64,000 bases of DNA from Sulfitobacter indolifex (lineage in GTDB: Bacteria > Pseudomonadota > Alphaproteobacteria > Rhodobacterales > Rhodobacteraceae): positions 2,914,001-2,978,000 of the forward strand of contig NZ_CP084951.1 in NCBI RefSeq assembly GCF_022788655.1, written 5' to 3'. This document shows, in pieces, positions 37,802 through 46,847 of the stretch (positions are counted from its first letter, which is position 1; each line of letters begins with the position of its first letter). The position numbers and the translations under genes were made by a program. The notes beneath the pieces were generated by a model. The model was not told the DNA's origin, made no database searches, and saw only the letters and a program-made list of their open reading frames with translations.

Positions 37802-39343
37802 ATGAAACCTATTCGTCTTATGTCCGGCTTCTTTACCGTTGGGGTCTGGACCCTGCTGAGCCGCGTGCTTGGCTTCCTGCGCGAGGTGCTGCTGCTGTCG
37901 CTCATCGGCCCCGGCCCGGTGATGGACGCCTTTGTCGCGGCCTTCCGTTTGCCCAATATGTTCCGCCGTTTCTTTGCCGAAGGCGCATTCAACGCGGCTT
38001 TCGTGCCGATGTTCGCGAAAAAGTTAGAGGGCGAGGAAGGGGCCGGGAAATTTGCCCGTGACGCTTTCAACGGGTTGGCACTGGTGGTGCTCGCGCTGAC
38101 AGCCTTGGGCATGATCTTTATGCCCGGTCTGGTCTGGTTGACCGCCGAAGGTTTCGTCGGAGACCCCCGGTTTGACATGACGGTCGCCTTTGGCCGCATC
38201 GCCTTTCCCTATATCCTGTGCATGTCTCTTTCGGCGCTGTTCTCGGGCATACTGAATGCCACCGGGCGCTTTGCCGTGGCCGCGGCTGCGCCGGTGTTGC
38301 TGAACATCTTTGTCATCGCTGCCATGACATTCGCCGCCCTCACAGGGGGCGATGTGGCGCTTTGGCTGATCTGGTCGATCCCACTAGCCGGTGTCGCCCA
38401 ACTGGCGCTAACATGGCGTGCGGCGGCCGAGGCGGGTTATCCGTTGCGGCCCACACGCCCACGCTGGACGCCAGATATGCGGGCGATGATCGTCATCGCC
38501 CTGCCCGCCGCGCTTGCCTCTGGCGTGATGCAGATTAACCTCGTGGTCGGGCAACTGGTCGCCAGTCAATATGACAAAGCCGTCTCATGGCTCTTTGCCG
38601 CAGACCGTCTGTACCAATTGCCCTTGGGCGTTGTGGGCATCGCAGTGGGCATCGTGCTGCTGCCCGACCTGTCGCGTCGTTTGCGCGCCGGGGACAACGA
38701 CGGCGCGCAGACCGCGCTTAGCCGCGCGGCAGAGATTTCGCTCGCGCTGACCATCCCTTCGGCAGTGGCCCTGATGGTCATACCCTTCGCGCTGGTCACT
38801 GTGTTGTTCGAGCGCGGCGCCTCTGGCGTCGATGACACCGCAGCGATTGCAACGGCGGTGATGATTTACGGCCTCGGCCTGCCGTCCTTCGTGCTGCAAA
38901 AGATCCTGCAACCGGTCTATTTCGCGCGCGAAGACACCCGCCGCCCCTTCTACTACGCCGTGGTCGCCATGGTGGTGAATGCAGCCCTCGCCGTTGGTCT
39001 TGCGCCCTTCATCGGCTGGATCGCCCCGGCCGTTGCGACCACGCTGGCAGGCTGGACGATGTTTGCCTGCCTGGCCATCGGTGCGCGCCGATTTGGCGGT
39101 GCGGCCAAGTTCGACGCGCGCTTCCATAAACGCATCTGGCGCATCCTTATCGCCTCTGCGGCGATGGGCGTCGCACTCTGGCTGGGCAACGCGGCACTGC
39201 AACCGATGCTGGGTCTGCCATGGTGGCGTGGGCTGGCGCTGGTGATGCTTCTTGCAATTGCCGCGATCAGCTACTTCGGCATCGGCCAATTGATCGGCGC
39301 CTTCCGCCTGTCCGAGTTCAAAGGCGCAATGCGGCGCGGTTAA
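37802..39343 (+). CDS. murJ: Lipid II flippase MurJ
   Basis: This 513-residue polytopic protein of the MOP superfamily translocates lipid II to the periplasm. It has about 14 membrane helices and characteristic stretches GVWTLLSRVLGFLREVLL, ADRLYQLPLGVVGIAVGIVLLPDLSRRL and VLFERGASGVDDTAAIATAVMIYGLGLPSF. The start at 37802 (MKPIRLMSGFFTVG) fits the family; the in-frame upstream reading does not. It overlaps the convergent rhomboid-like gene by 4 nt. Confidence 0.96.
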   Translation: MKPIRLMSGFFTVGVWTLLSRVLGFLREVLLLSLIGPGPVMDAFVAAFRLPNMFRRFFAEGAFNAAFVPMFAKKLEGEEGAGKFARDAFNGLALVVLALTALGMIFMPGLVWLTAEGFVGDPRFDMTVAFGRIAFPYILCMSLSALFSGILNATGRFAVAAAAPVLLNIFVIAAMTFAALTGGDVALWLIWSIPLAGVAQLALTWRAAAEAGYPLRPTRPRWTPDMRAMIVIALPAALASGVMQINLVVGQLVASQYDKAVSWLFAADRLYQLPLGVVGIAVGIVLLPDLSRRLRAGDNDGAQTALSRAAEISLALTIPSAVALMVIPFALVTVLFERGASGVDDTAAIATAVMIYGLGLPSFVLQKILQPVYFAREDTRRPFYYAVVAMVVNAALAVGLAPFIGWIAPAVATTLAGWTMFACLAIGARRFGGAAKFDARFHKRIWRILIASAAMGVALWLGNAALQPMLGLPWWRGLALVMLLAIAAISYFGIGQLIGAFRLSEFKGAMRRG

Positions 39344-40026
39344 CGCTGCTGCAACCGCGCCCTCAGTCGCGTCCATTCCCCGGGCGCGACTAGAAAGCTG
39401 AGGCCAAAGCCACAAAAGAACCCAGCCAGTTCTGCGACCCACAAAAATCCGGTCTCAAAGAAGATACCCCAAAACAGCTGTAGCCCCATCAGAAGGGCGA
39501 TCAGCGTGAACGCCTGATACTGTGGCCCGCCCGAGCCCAAAAGTCGCCGCCACATTACAAAACTATACCCGCCAATCAGCCCATAGACACTGGGATAAGA
39601 CCCAGCCAGCCAGACCGGGTCGTTCAACAGCGCCCCATAAACCAGCGCGCCGCCAATGCCCGACATCACGAAGATCACCACAAAGGCCAACTGCCCCATC
39701 GCCTCGGCCACCAACTTACCCAAGGCCAAAAGCAGCACCACGGCAAAGATCGCATGGGTAAAGCCCAGATGGATGAACGGATAAGTTACGAAGCGCCAGA
39801 TATGCTCAACCGGGAACTGCCCCGCGCCAATCATCGCGTCAAAGATCAGCCCGGAAAAGCCATAGTCGCGCACCAGCCCTAGCCGCCAGCCCACGGCACC
39901 AGGGCCGCCAACCAGCCCAGCCTCGGCCAGTGACAGCACCACCTCGACCCCGGCGATGGCCAAAAACAGCACAACAACTGCAGGCGGCAGCGGGTTCACG
40001 GGGGGTTGGAAATCAGGGTCTTGCAT
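39340..40026 (-). CDS. Rhomboid-family membrane protein lacking catalytic residues
   Basis: This 228-residue protein of six to seven membrane helices has the rhomboid fold: HLGFTHAIFAVVLLLALGKL (helix with His86 and His91), SGIGGALVYG, and GSYPSVYGLIGGYSF. Compared with E. coli GlpG, the oxyanion-hole Asn is Ala95, the nucleophile Ser of GxSG is Tyr144, and the catalytic His is Glu199 (AELAGFFCG). All three positions are lost, so it is probably an inactive member. I start at 40026 (MQDPDFQPP). It is divergent from trpS and convergent with murJ. Confidence 0.85.
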   Translation of the reverse strand: MQDPDFQPPVNPLPPAVVVLFLAIAGVEVVLSLAEAGLVGGPGAVGWRLGLVRDYGFSGLIFDAMIGAGQFPVEHIWRFVTYPFIHLGFTHAIFAVVLLLALGKLVAEAMGQLAFVVIFVMSGIGGALVYGALLNDPVWLAGSYPSVYGLIGGYSFVMWRRLLGSGGPQYQAFTLIALLMGLQLFWGIFFETGFLWVAELAGFFCGFGLSFLVAPGEWTRLRARLQQR

Positions 40027-40100
40027 GGGCGCTCCTTGACGGGGTTCGCGGCCAGAAGTAAGCCTGCCGCGCAAGACTTTCCAGCCCAGAGGTGCGTCCC

Positions 40101-41117
40101 ATGTCCGAGACCCAATTCACCCCGCGCGTGTTTTCCGGCATTCAGCCCTCGGGTGACCTGCATCTGGGCAACTATCTGGGCGCGCTCAAACGCTTTGCCG
40201 ATGCACAGGAACAGGGCGTTCAGTCGATCTACTGCATGGTCGATCTGCACGCGATCACGGTCCCGCAGAAACCCGAAGACCTCAAGAAAAGCACCCGCGA
40301 ACTTTGCGCTGGCTTCATCGCCTCGGGCATCGACCCCGAGAAATCCATCCTGATCAACCAAAGCCAAGTGCCCGAACATGCGCAGCTCGCATGGGTGTTC
40401 AACTGCGTCGCGCGCATGGGCTGGATGGGCCGTATGACCCAGTGGAAAGACAAGGCCGGCAAAAACGCCGAAGCCGCCTCACTGGGCCTGTTTGCCTATC
40501 CCGCGCTGATGGCCGCCGACATCTTGATCTACCACGCGACCCATGTGCCGGTGGGCGAAGACCAGAAACAGCACCTCGAACTCACCCGCGACATCGCGGC
40601 GAAGTTCAACCACGACTACGGCGTTGATTTCTTCCCCCTGACCGAGCCGGTCATCGAAGGCGCCGCAACCCGCGTTATGTCTCTGCGCGACGGGTCCAAG
40701 AAAATGTCAAAGTCCGACCCCTCTCCCGCCAGCCGCATCAACCTGACCGATGACGCAGACACGATCGCCAAAAAATTCCGCAAGGCGAAAACCGATCCCG
40801 ACGCCCTGCCGTCCGAGGCCGAGGGCCTGAAAGATCGCCCCGAAGCGCGCAACCTCGTCAACATCTACGCCGCCCTCAGCGATCAATCTATCGATCAAGT
40901 CTTGGCCGACGTCGGTGGCCAGCAATTCGGCACCTTCAAACCCGCGCTGGCGGATCTGGCTGTCTCCAAGCTGGGCCCGATCACCGCCGAGATGCAGCGC
41001 CTGATGGCCGATGAGAGCGAGATCGACCGCATCCTCGCCCGCGGGGCCGAGCAAGCGCGTGAGATCACCGCGCCGATCCTCAAACGCACCTATGAGATCA
41101 TCGGCATGGTCGGCTGA
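40101..41117 (+). CDS. trpS: Tryptophanyl-tRNA synthetase
   Basis: This 338-residue class I synthetase charges tRNA-Trp. Motifs are [18 protein letters not shown] (HIGH equivalent HLGN), [21 protein letters not shown] and the KMSKS loop [11 protein letters not shown]. Length is typical (about 335-350). I start at ATG 40101; a three-codon longer reading is possible. A small gap separates it from the divergent rhomboid homologue. Confidence 0.97.
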   Translation: MSETQFTPRVFSGIQPSGDLHLGNYLGALKRFADAQEQGVQSIYCMVDLHAITVPQKPEDLKKSTRELCAGFIASGIDPEKSILINQSQVPEHAQLAWVFNCVARMGWMGRMTQWKDKAGKNAEAASLGLFAYPALMAADILIYHATHVPVGEDQKQHLELTRDIAAKFNHDYGVDFFPLTEPVIEGAATRVMSLRDGSKKMSKSDPSPASRINLTDDADTIAKKFRKAKTDPDALPSEAEGLKDRPEARNLVNIYAALSDQSIDQVLADVGGQQFGTFKPALADLAVSKLGPITAEMQRLMADESEIDRILARGAEQAREITAPILKRTYEIIGMVG

Positions 41118-41221
41118 ACGTTTGGGGCTGCGCGCAAACCCGCACAGCCCCCCTGCTTTTCTGCGCAGTTGCCGCTGCCCCTTTTCGCGGCCATTTTGGC
41201 GCAAAGCGAAAGGACAAAGCG

Positions 41222-41692
41222 ATGACCCACCCCACCATCGGCCATGTGCACCTCAAGGTCGCCGACCTTGACCGCGCCATTCACTTCTACAGCGATCTTC
41301 TGGGCTTTGCCGTGACCCAACGCTACGGCGATCAGGCGGCCTTTCTCGGCGCGGGCGGCTATCATCACCACATCGGCCTGAACACCTGGGAAAGCGCGGG
41401 GGCCACACCGCCGCCGCCGGGCCATACCGGGCTCTATCACAGCGCCTTTCTCTACCCCGACCGACAGCAATTGGCGCGCGCCCTGCGCCGAGTACTTGAT
41501 GCAGGCATCAAACTCGATGGCGCCGCCGATCACGGCGTCAGCGAAGCGGTCTACCTGCGTGACCCTGACAGCAATGGGGTCGAACTCTACCGCGACCGGC
41601 CACAAACCGATTGGCCAGTTGATGAACAGGGCGGCTTAAAAATGGTCAACCGCCCGCTCAATGTTGCCGCCCTGCTGGCCGAAGCAAACTAA
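41222..41692 (+). CDS. VOC (glyoxalase/bleomycin resistance) family dioxygenase-like protein
   Basis: This 156-residue protein has the fold-initiating GHVHLKVADLDRAIHFYSDLLGF and later LYHSAFLYPD, DHGVSEAVYLRDPDSNGVELYRDRP. The ligands His (GHVH), His (YHSAF) and Glu (GVELY) match catechol 2,3-dioxygenase-like VOC proteins. The substrate is unknown. It follows trpS by about 100 nt. Confidence 0.85.
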   Translation: MTHPTIGHVHLKVADLDRAIHFYSDLLGFAVTQRYGDQAAFLGAGGYHHHIGLNTWESAGATPPPPGHTGLYHSAFLYPDRQQLARALRRVLDAGIKLDGAADHGVSEAVYLRDPDSNGVELYRDRPQTDWPVDEQGGLKMVNRPLNVAALLAEAN

Positions 41693-41703
41693 CAGCCCAT
41701 CCC

Positions 41704-41723
41704 TTCATCCTTTTAAAAATACC
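41704..41723. repeat. Second copy of a conserved 3'-end 20-mer
   Basis: TTCATCCTTTTAAAAATACC matches the element at 2655-2674 in 18 of 20 bases, and it also lies immediately after a stop codon. There is no strong hairpin beside this copy. The role in transcript ends is inferred. Confidence 0.4.
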
Positions 41724-41822
41724 GAATCCCACCTTCTCATCTTTACGAACCACCCGCGTTCATCCCTGCCGCGATGGACAATTCCCCTTCGCTGCGACAG
41801 GTTCGCTTTAAAAGGGAGAAAC

Positions 41823-42932
41823 ATGATGACGACGGGCTTTTTCTGGGACGAACGCTGCTTCTGGCATGCAGGCGGGAACTACGCTTTCACCATGCCAGTG
41901 GGCGGGCTGGTGCAGCCTTTGGCCGCTGGCGGCCTGCCGGAAAATCCCGAGACCAAGCGCCGGATGAAGAACCTTATGGAGGTGACGGGCCTCTTCGCCG
42001 AACTCGACACCCGCAGCGCTGCCCCGGCCGGCCGTGAAGCGCTGGCACGGGTGCACCCCGAAACCTACCTTGATGAATTCAAACGCCTCTCAGACGCGGG
42101 CGGTGGAGAGATGGGCCATGCGGTCCCCTTTGCCCGTGGCGGCTATGAACTTGCGACGCTGTCGGCCGGGCTGGCCATAGAGGCGGTGGGTGCCGTGGCG
42201 CGCGGCGATCTCGACAATGCCTATGCGCTCAGCCGCCCGCCGGGGCATCACTGCCTGCCTGACCTGCCCAACGGCTTTTGCCTCTTGGCCAATATCGCCA
42301 TCGCCATTGAGGCGGCACGGGCCAAGGGGCTGGCCAAACGTGTCGTCGTGCTGGATTGGGATGTCCACCACGGCAATGGGACAGAGGCGATCTATTACGA
42401 CCGCGACGACGTGCTGACGATCTCTCTGCATCAAGAAGGGAACTACCCGACAGACACCGGCAGCGTCGCAGATCGCGGGCGCGGGGCGGGAGAAGGCTAT
42501 AACATCAACCTGCCGATGCACGCAGGCTCAGGCCATACCGCCTACCTGCACGCGATGGACCGCGTGGTGATCCCCGCGATCGAGGCTTTCGGCCCCGACA
42601 TGATCATCGTTGCCTGCGGCTATGATGCGGCAATCGTCGACCCGCTGGCCCGAATGCAGGCCACCGCCGCCACCTTTGCCGAGATGACCAAGCGCATCCG
42701 CGATACCGCAGATAAGGTCTGCGGTGGCAAACTGGTCCTCGTGCACGAAGGCGGTTATTCCGAAGCCTATGTCCCCTTCTGCGGCCATGCCACGATCGCC
42801 ACTTTGGCGGGCAGCAAGATCGATGCCCCCGATCCAATGGCCCGTGCCCTGCACGCCCGCCAACCCTCGCCCGCCTTTGACGCCTTCCTGCGCCAGTCGA
42901 TTGACGATATGGCGCGGCAACTGGACCTGTAA
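41823..42932 (+). CDS. Class II histone-deacetylase-family amidohydrolase
   Basis: This 369-residue zinc-dependent deacetylase or acetylpolyamine amidohydrolase-type protein has the catalytic His pair in RPPGHHCLPD. The metal Asp-His lies in VVLDWDVHHGNGTEAIYYD, with SLHQEGNYPTDTG and the second Asp in GYDAAIVDPLARM. Acetylpolyamines or other acyl-amines are likely substrates. Two adjacent ATGs exist at 41823 and 41826 behind AAAGGGAG; the first is used. The nitroreductase gene begins 9 nt after its stop. Confidence 0.93.
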   Translation: MMTTGFFWDERCFWHAGGNYAFTMPVGGLVQPLAAGGLPENPETKRRMKNLMEVTGLFAELDTRSAAPAGREALARVHPETYLDEFKRLSDAGGGEMGHAVPFARGGYELATLSAGLAIEAVGAVARGDLDNAYALSRPPGHHCLPDLPNGFCLLANIAIAIEAARAKGLAKRVVVLDWDVHHGNGTEAIYYDRDDVLTISLHQEGNYPTDTGSVADRGRGAGEGYNINLPMHAGSGHTAYLHAMDRVVIPAIEAFGPDMIIVACGYDAAIVDPLARMQATAATFAEMTKRIRDTADKVCGGKLVLVHEGGYSEAYVPFCGHATIATLAGSKIDAPDPMARALHARQPSPAFDAFLRQSIDDMARQLDL

Positions 42933-42941
42933 GAGACCCAA

Positions 42942-43514
42942 ATGCCGACACCTGATCCCACCGCCCTCGCCTTTCTGCAAAACCGCCGCTCGCGCCCTGC
43001 TAAGACTCTCTGCCTGCCGGTCCCGGACGCCGAGGCCCTCCGCCCCCTTCTGACCGCCGCCGCGCGCACGCCGGATCATGGCAAGTTGGAGCCATGGCGC
43101 TTTGTGGTCATCGACCGCACAGCAATGACGCGATTGGCCGAGGTGGCTGAGAAACGCGGCGCGGCCCTTGGCCTCGCGCCAGAGGACATCGCCAAGGGCC
43201 GTGGCCAGTTCGACCAAGGCAACCTTGCCGTCGTGGTGATTGAGGTGCAAAAACCCTCACCCAAAATCCCGCCACTAGAGCAGACCTACTCCGCCGGGGC
43301 CGTGTGCCTTGCGCTGCTCAACGCGGCGCTTGCCGCAGGCTGGGGCGCGAATTGGCTCAGCGGTTGGCCAAGCCACGACCGGGGCTTCATGGAGGAAGGC
43401 TTTGCCCTCGCCCCGCATGAGCGCATCGCGGGTATCATCCACATCGGCACCGAAACCACCGCCCCGCCCGAGCGTCCGCGCCCGAATATCGACGAGATCA
43501 CCACATGGCTGTAA
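42942..43514 (+). CDS. Nitroreductase family protein (YdjA-like)
   Basis: This 190-residue FMN-dependent reductase has RRSRPAKTLCLPVPD at the N-terminus, AARTPDHGKLEPWRFVVID (FMN phosphate binding), and GWGANWLSGWPSHDR with the C-terminal HERIAGIIHIGTE. Its substrate is not predictable. It sits between the HDAC-like gene and the EI24 gene, the latter overlapping by 10 nt. Confidence 0.9.
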   Translation: MPTPDPTALAFLQNRRSRPAKTLCLPVPDAEALRPLLTAAARTPDHGKLEPWRFVVIDRTAMTRLAEVAEKRGAALGLAPEDIAKGRGQFDQGNLAVVVIEVQKPSPKIPPLEQTYSAGAVCLALLNAALAAGWGANWLSGWPSHDRGFMEEGFALAPHERIAGIIHIGTETTAPPERPRPNIDEITTWL

Positions 43515-44239
43515 GCGCAATCCTGCGGTCCTTTAGCCGCGCGCTTAGCCAACTGGGCGATTCGCGCTTTCGCAAGGTGGTTCTACTGGGCGTCGGCCTG
43601 TCGCTGGCGCTGCTGATCGCGGCCACAGCGGGCTTTGCCTATCTGGTGGACTGGGTCACGCCCGACGACGTATGGCTGCCCGTGCTAGGCGAGGTAAACT
43701 GGCTCGACGATCTGCTCAGCTGGAGCGCCCTGATCTTACTGATGGTGCTCTCGGTCTTCCTGATGGTGCCCGTCGCCTCGGCGATTACGTCGATATTTCT
43801 GGATGATGTGGCCGATGCGGTGGAAGAGGTACACTACCCACATCTGCCCCCGGCCCACCGCGTCAGCATGGGCGACGCGTTCCGCGACACGGTTAACTTC
43901 ATGGGCGTGCTGGTGGGGGCAAACCTGTTGGCGCTGGTGCTTTACTTGCTGTTCGCCCCGGCAGCGCTGTTCATCTTTTGGGGGCTGAATGGCTTTTTAC
44001 TGGGGCGCGAATATTTCACCCTCGCCGCGCTGCGCCGGCATGGGCGGGACGAGGCGAAACGCCTGCGCCGCCGCCACGCGGGCACGATCTGGATGGCCGG
44101 GGTCTTGATGGCGGTCCCGCTCTCGGTGCCGCTGCTGAACCTGCTGATCCCGATCCTAGGGGCGGCGACCTTTACCCACCTGTACCATGTGTTGGTGCCG
44201 CATTCGGATGCAGCCAGCCTTCGATATCCGCCACGCTGA
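43505..44239 (+). CDS. EI24/CysZ-like integral membrane protein
   Basis: This 244-residue protein has about four to five hydrophobic helices (VVLLGVGLSLALLIAATAGFAYL, ALILLMVLSVFLMVPVASAI, FMGVLVGANLLALVLYLLF, AALFIFWGLNGFLLGREYF). The FLLGREYF.LAALRRHG segment is typical of the EI24/CysZ family. CysZ imports sulfate in gammaproteobacteria; whether this does is unknown. It starts 10 nt inside the nitroreductase gene. Its 3' end overlaps the convergent DUF1467 gene by 68 nt. Confidence 0.8.
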   Translation: MAVSAILRSFSRALSQLGDSRFRKVVLLGVGLSLALLIAATAGFAYLVDWVTPDDVWLPVLGEVNWLDDLLSWSALILLMVLSVFLMVPVASAITSIFLDDVADAVEEVHYPHLPPAHRVSMGDAFRDTVNFMGVLVGANLLALVLYLLFAPAALFIFWGLNGFLLGREYFTLAALRRHGRDEAKRLRRRHAGTIWMAGVLMAVPLSVPLLNLLIPILGAATFTHLYHVLVPHSDAASLRYPPR

Positions 44240-44465
44240 TCCAGCCCGACAGAATGATCGTGGCGCAGATCGCCCAGATGATTGCAGCGACCAGCGTGGT
44301 CCAAAGCGCCTTGCGCCCTAGGTGATGCTGCGCCGGAGCGCCTGCATGGGTGCCGGGAACAACTTCGCCTGCATCGCCCTGGGTTTGCACCCGGATCGGC
44401 AGGGCAACCATGAAGGTCATCGACCAAATGACCGCAAAGAGCACGAGGCCCGAAACGATGCCCAT
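44172..44465 (-). CDS. DUF1467 family small membrane protein
   Basis: This 97-residue protein has two membrane helices (SGLVLFAVIWSMTFMVALPI and LWTTLVAAIIWAICATIILSG) with the conserved LPI.VQTQG and AP.G stretch between. The pair mce-DUF1467 is conserved in alphaproteobacteria. The role is unknown. It follows mce by 2 nt, and its final 68 nt run antisense to the EI24 gene. Confidence 0.88.
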   Translation of the reverse strand: MGIVSGLVLFAVIWSMTFMVALPIRVQTQGDAGEVVPGTHAGAPAQHHLGRKALWTTLVAAIIWAICATIILSGWISVADIEGWLHPNAAPTHGTGG

Positions 44466-44467
44466 GC

Positions 44468-44872
44468 TCAGACCTCCTCAAGCTCGACGAGCGCGCCGTT
44501 GAAGTCTTTGGGGTGCAGGAACAGCACTGGCTTACCATGCGCGCCGATCTTCGGCTCGCCCGTGCCGAGCACACGCGCGCCGATGGACTTCAAATGGTCG
44601 CGCGCGGCGATAATGTCATCAACCTCATAGCAGATGTGATGGATGCCACCGGCCGGGTTTTTCTCTAAAAAGCCGTTGATCGGGCTGTCGTCGCCCAAGG
44701 GATGCAGCAATTCAATCTTGGTGTTCGGCAGTTCGATGAAGATCACGGTCACGCCGTGGTCTGGTTCGGCCTGCGGTGCGCCGACCTTCGCGCCAAGCGC
44801 ATTGCGGTACTGATCCGCCGCGGCGTCGAGATCCGGCACGGCGATGGCCACATGGTTAAGACGTCCGATCAT
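44468..44872 (-). CDS. mce: Methylmalonyl-CoA epimerase
   Basis: This 134-residue VOC-fold enzyme interconverts (2R)- and (2S)-methylmalonyl-CoA in propionyl-CoA catabolism. It has the family pattern LNHVAIAVPDLDAAADQYRNALGA, IELPNTKIELLHPLG, GGIHHICYEVDDI and LFLHPKDFNGALVELEE, with the metal ligands His, His and Glu. Length matches the family. It is followed by the DUF1467 gene and is divergent from a response regulator gene. Confidence 0.95.
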   Translation of the reverse strand: MIGRLNHVAIAVPDLDAAADQYRNALGAKVGAPQAEPDHGVTVIFIELPNTKIELLHPLGDDSPINGFLEKNPAGGIHHICYEVDDIIAARDHLKSIGARVLGTGEPKIGAHGKPVLFLHPKDFNGALVELEEV

Positions 44873-44998
44873 CCTGAATGCTCCTCGTGTTTCGCCCGCT
44901 TTATGCCCGCCGATCGGATGAACAACAATGCGTCACGTTAACGCGTCGTTAGCCAACGCGGCGTAACCATAGTGCAGGAGATGCTGTTGGAGGCGATC

Positions 44999-45718
44999 AT
45001 GGACGATACCGACCCCTTTGCGAAAACGACCCTTGCACCCACGGCGGAACGACCGCTCTTGGGGCTCACTGTTCTTGTGGTGGAGGATAGCCGCTTTGCC
45101 TGTGAAGCGATGCGCCTGCTCTGCCTGCGTTCCGGTGCGCGGATCAGGCGCGCGGATAGTTTGCGCTCTGCCCGGCGCCATTTGCAGGTCTACCGCCCCT
45201 CCGTGGCACTGGTAGACCTTGGCTTGCCGGACGGCAGCGGGCTGGACCTGATCGCCGAGCTTACCCAAAGCATACCGCGGGTTGAAACGATCATCGCCAT
45301 CTCAGGCGACAGCCATATGGAGCCTGATGCCCGCGCTGCCGGAGTCGATGGATTTATCGCGAAACCGATTACGTCGCTGTCATCCTTTCAGCAGGCCATT
45401 CTCAAGACCCTCCCCGAAGAACGCCGCCCCGTGGGGCTGCGCGTCCTCCCGGATGAGGATGTCACCCCGGACCAAATAGGGTTTCAAGATGACATCGCCC
45501 ATATCGCCGGCGTACTCGGCGGAGAGCCTGATGAACTCACGCTCGATTATGTCGCGCAATTTCTCTGCGGTGTTGCCCGATCAGCGAATGACCTACGGCT
45601 AGAGGAAGCGGCGAGGGCCTTGGCGCATAAACGCGCATTGGGTAAACCGGCGGGTCCAGAGGCCGCAACCATTGCTGGAATGATCCAAATCCGGCTCTCT
45701 GAAAAAATTGCGATTTAA
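44999..45718 (+). CDS. Response regulator receiver-domain protein with unknown C-terminal region
   Basis: This protein of about 239 residues has a complete REC domain at about 22-150: LTVLVVEDSRF, phosphoacceptor Asp73 in ALVDLGLPDGSG, Ser in AISGDSHM and Lys in GFIAKPI. The following ~90 residues are helical (DEVTPDQIGFQDDIAHIAGVLGGEPDELTLDYVAQFLCGVARSAND) and I do not recognise a DNA-binding or enzymatic output domain; it resembles an Hpt-like helical bundle without an obvious His. I start at 44999 behind GGAGG. No partner kinase is adjacent. Confidence 0.8.
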   Translation: MDDTDPFAKTTLAPTAERPLLGLTVLVVEDSRFACEAMRLLCLRSGARIRRADSLRSARRHLQVYRPSVALVDLGLPDGSGLDLIAELTQSIPRVETIIAISGDSHMEPDARAAGVDGFIAKPITSLSSFQQAILKTLPEERRPVGLRVLPDEDVTPDQIGFQDDIAHIAGVLGGEPDELTLDYVAQFLCGVARSANDLRLEEAARALAHKRALGKPAGPEAATIAGMIQIRLSEKIAI

Positions 45719-45739
45719 CAGGGCCAGCAGGCTGGCCAC

Positions 45740-46462
45740 CTAAAGGGTCGGATCGTTTGCCACGCGGACGAGGCGGGTGAGGTCGCCAAGCCGTTCCTTC
45801 TGTTTTCCCTGCCCGTCAAAATTACTGGGCGCCAGCCACGCCTCAAACGCCTCTTTCAACGCAGGCCACTCTGCATCAATCGCGGCGAACCAAGCGGTGT
45901 CGCGGTTGCGCCCCTTTACGATCGTGGCCTGCCGAAAGACGCCCTCATAGCTCAACCCCAACCGCTGCGCCGCGCGACGCGAAGGGTGGTTCAGCGCATC
46001 ACACTTCCATTCAAACCGCCGGTAGCCTACTTCAAAGGCCCATTTCATCATCAGAAATATCGCCTCTGTCGCCGCTGGGGTGCGCTGCAGGGCGGGACTG
46101 AAATTGATATGGCCGACCTCGATACTGCCCGCCTCGGGATTAATCCGCAGGAAGCTTGCGACGCCCACCCATTGATCCTGTGCAAGGTCTTTGACCGCAA
46201 GAAAATAAGGGTCAGCTTTCCCCTCACTGTCACGCACCCAGCGGTGATACTGCGATGCCGACGAGAATGGCCCATAGGGCAAATAATCCCAAACGTGATC
46301 TTCGCCAACATAGGCACGGTAGAGCAATGCTGCGTGGCGCTCTGCTGAGAGCGGCTCCAACATCACATACCGCCCCGCGAAAACCTCACCGTCGGGCCGT
46401 GGGGGCTGCGCCCAATTCTTGATAACGGGCCCGACAGGGCGTTCGGCTAATCTGTTGCTCAT
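45740..46462 (-). CDS. GNAT-family N-acetyltransferase
   Basis: This 240-residue protein has the GNAT core GEVFAGRYVMLEPLSAERHAALLYRA, then SIEVGHINFSPALQRTPAATEAIFLMMKWAFEVGYRRFEWKCDALNHPSRRAAQRLGLSYEGVFRQ. The acceptor may be a ribosomal protein or small amine, as in RimJ relatives. The start is ATG 46462; TTG two codons upstream is possible. It is divergent from the small membrane-protein gene. Confidence 0.88.
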   Translation of the reverse strand: MSNRLAERPVGPVIKNWAQPPRPDGEVFAGRYVMLEPLSAERHAALLYRAYVGEDHVWDYLPYGPFSSASQYHRWVRDSEGKADPYFLAVKDLAQDQWVGVASFLRINPEAGSIEVGHINFSPALQRTPAATEAIFLMMKWAFEVGYRRFEWKCDALNHPSRRAAQRLGLSYEGVFRQATIVKGRNRDTAWFAAIDAEWPALKEAFEAWLAPSNFDGQGKQKERLGDLTRLVRVANDPTL

Positions 46463-46573
46463 AGGCAAAGTTATGCACCGCCCCCCGCGGCCCGCAAGGT
46501 GAATATCCCTGATTTAATCGCCATTGATCCCAGTCTCGGCATTCGAGTTACACATTCATGCCACATTCAACCT

Positions 46574-46588
46574 TCAGCATCATGCTGA
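46574..46588. promoter_or_regulatory. Perfect 15-base palindrome, possible operator
   Basis: TCAGCAT-C-ATGCTGA lies 28 nt upstream of the 57-residue membrane protein gene and between it and the divergent GNAT gene. Its size and symmetry suit a transcription-factor site. The regulator is unknown. Confidence 0.4.
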
Positions 46589-46615
46589 GACCAAACCGTG
46601 CCCCGGGAGGGTGAA

Positions 46616-46789
46616 ATGAGCCAGAACCACGCCAAAGACATCGCAGGGGTTGAAACGCCAATCGATTGGATTGTCGTGGGCGCAAATGTTCTTGGGTTGG
46701 TAATCGTCATTCTTGCGGCATTTAACGCCCAAGCCGGTGGGCTGTTTCAACAAGTCGCCAGCCAATCGGCCATAGGTACAGTCTTTTAA
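46616..46789 (+). CDS. Small single-helix membrane protein
   Basis: This 57-residue protein has an N-terminal soluble segment (MSQNHAKDIAGVETPID) and a single membrane helix (WIVVGANVLGLVIVILAAFNA) and ends QSAIGTVF. It has a good ribosome-binding site (GGGAGGGTGAA) before ATG 46616. It may belong with the hemerythrin gene 58 nt downstream. I do not recognise the family. Confidence 0.6.
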   Translation: MSQNHAKDIAGVETPIDWIVVGANVLGLVIVILAAFNAQAGGLFQQVASQSAIGTVF

Positions 46790-46847
46790 GCCGGGAACCC
46801 GCCCGTCCCTGCGGCGTTACCCACAGGTAACACAAAAGGATTTCCCC

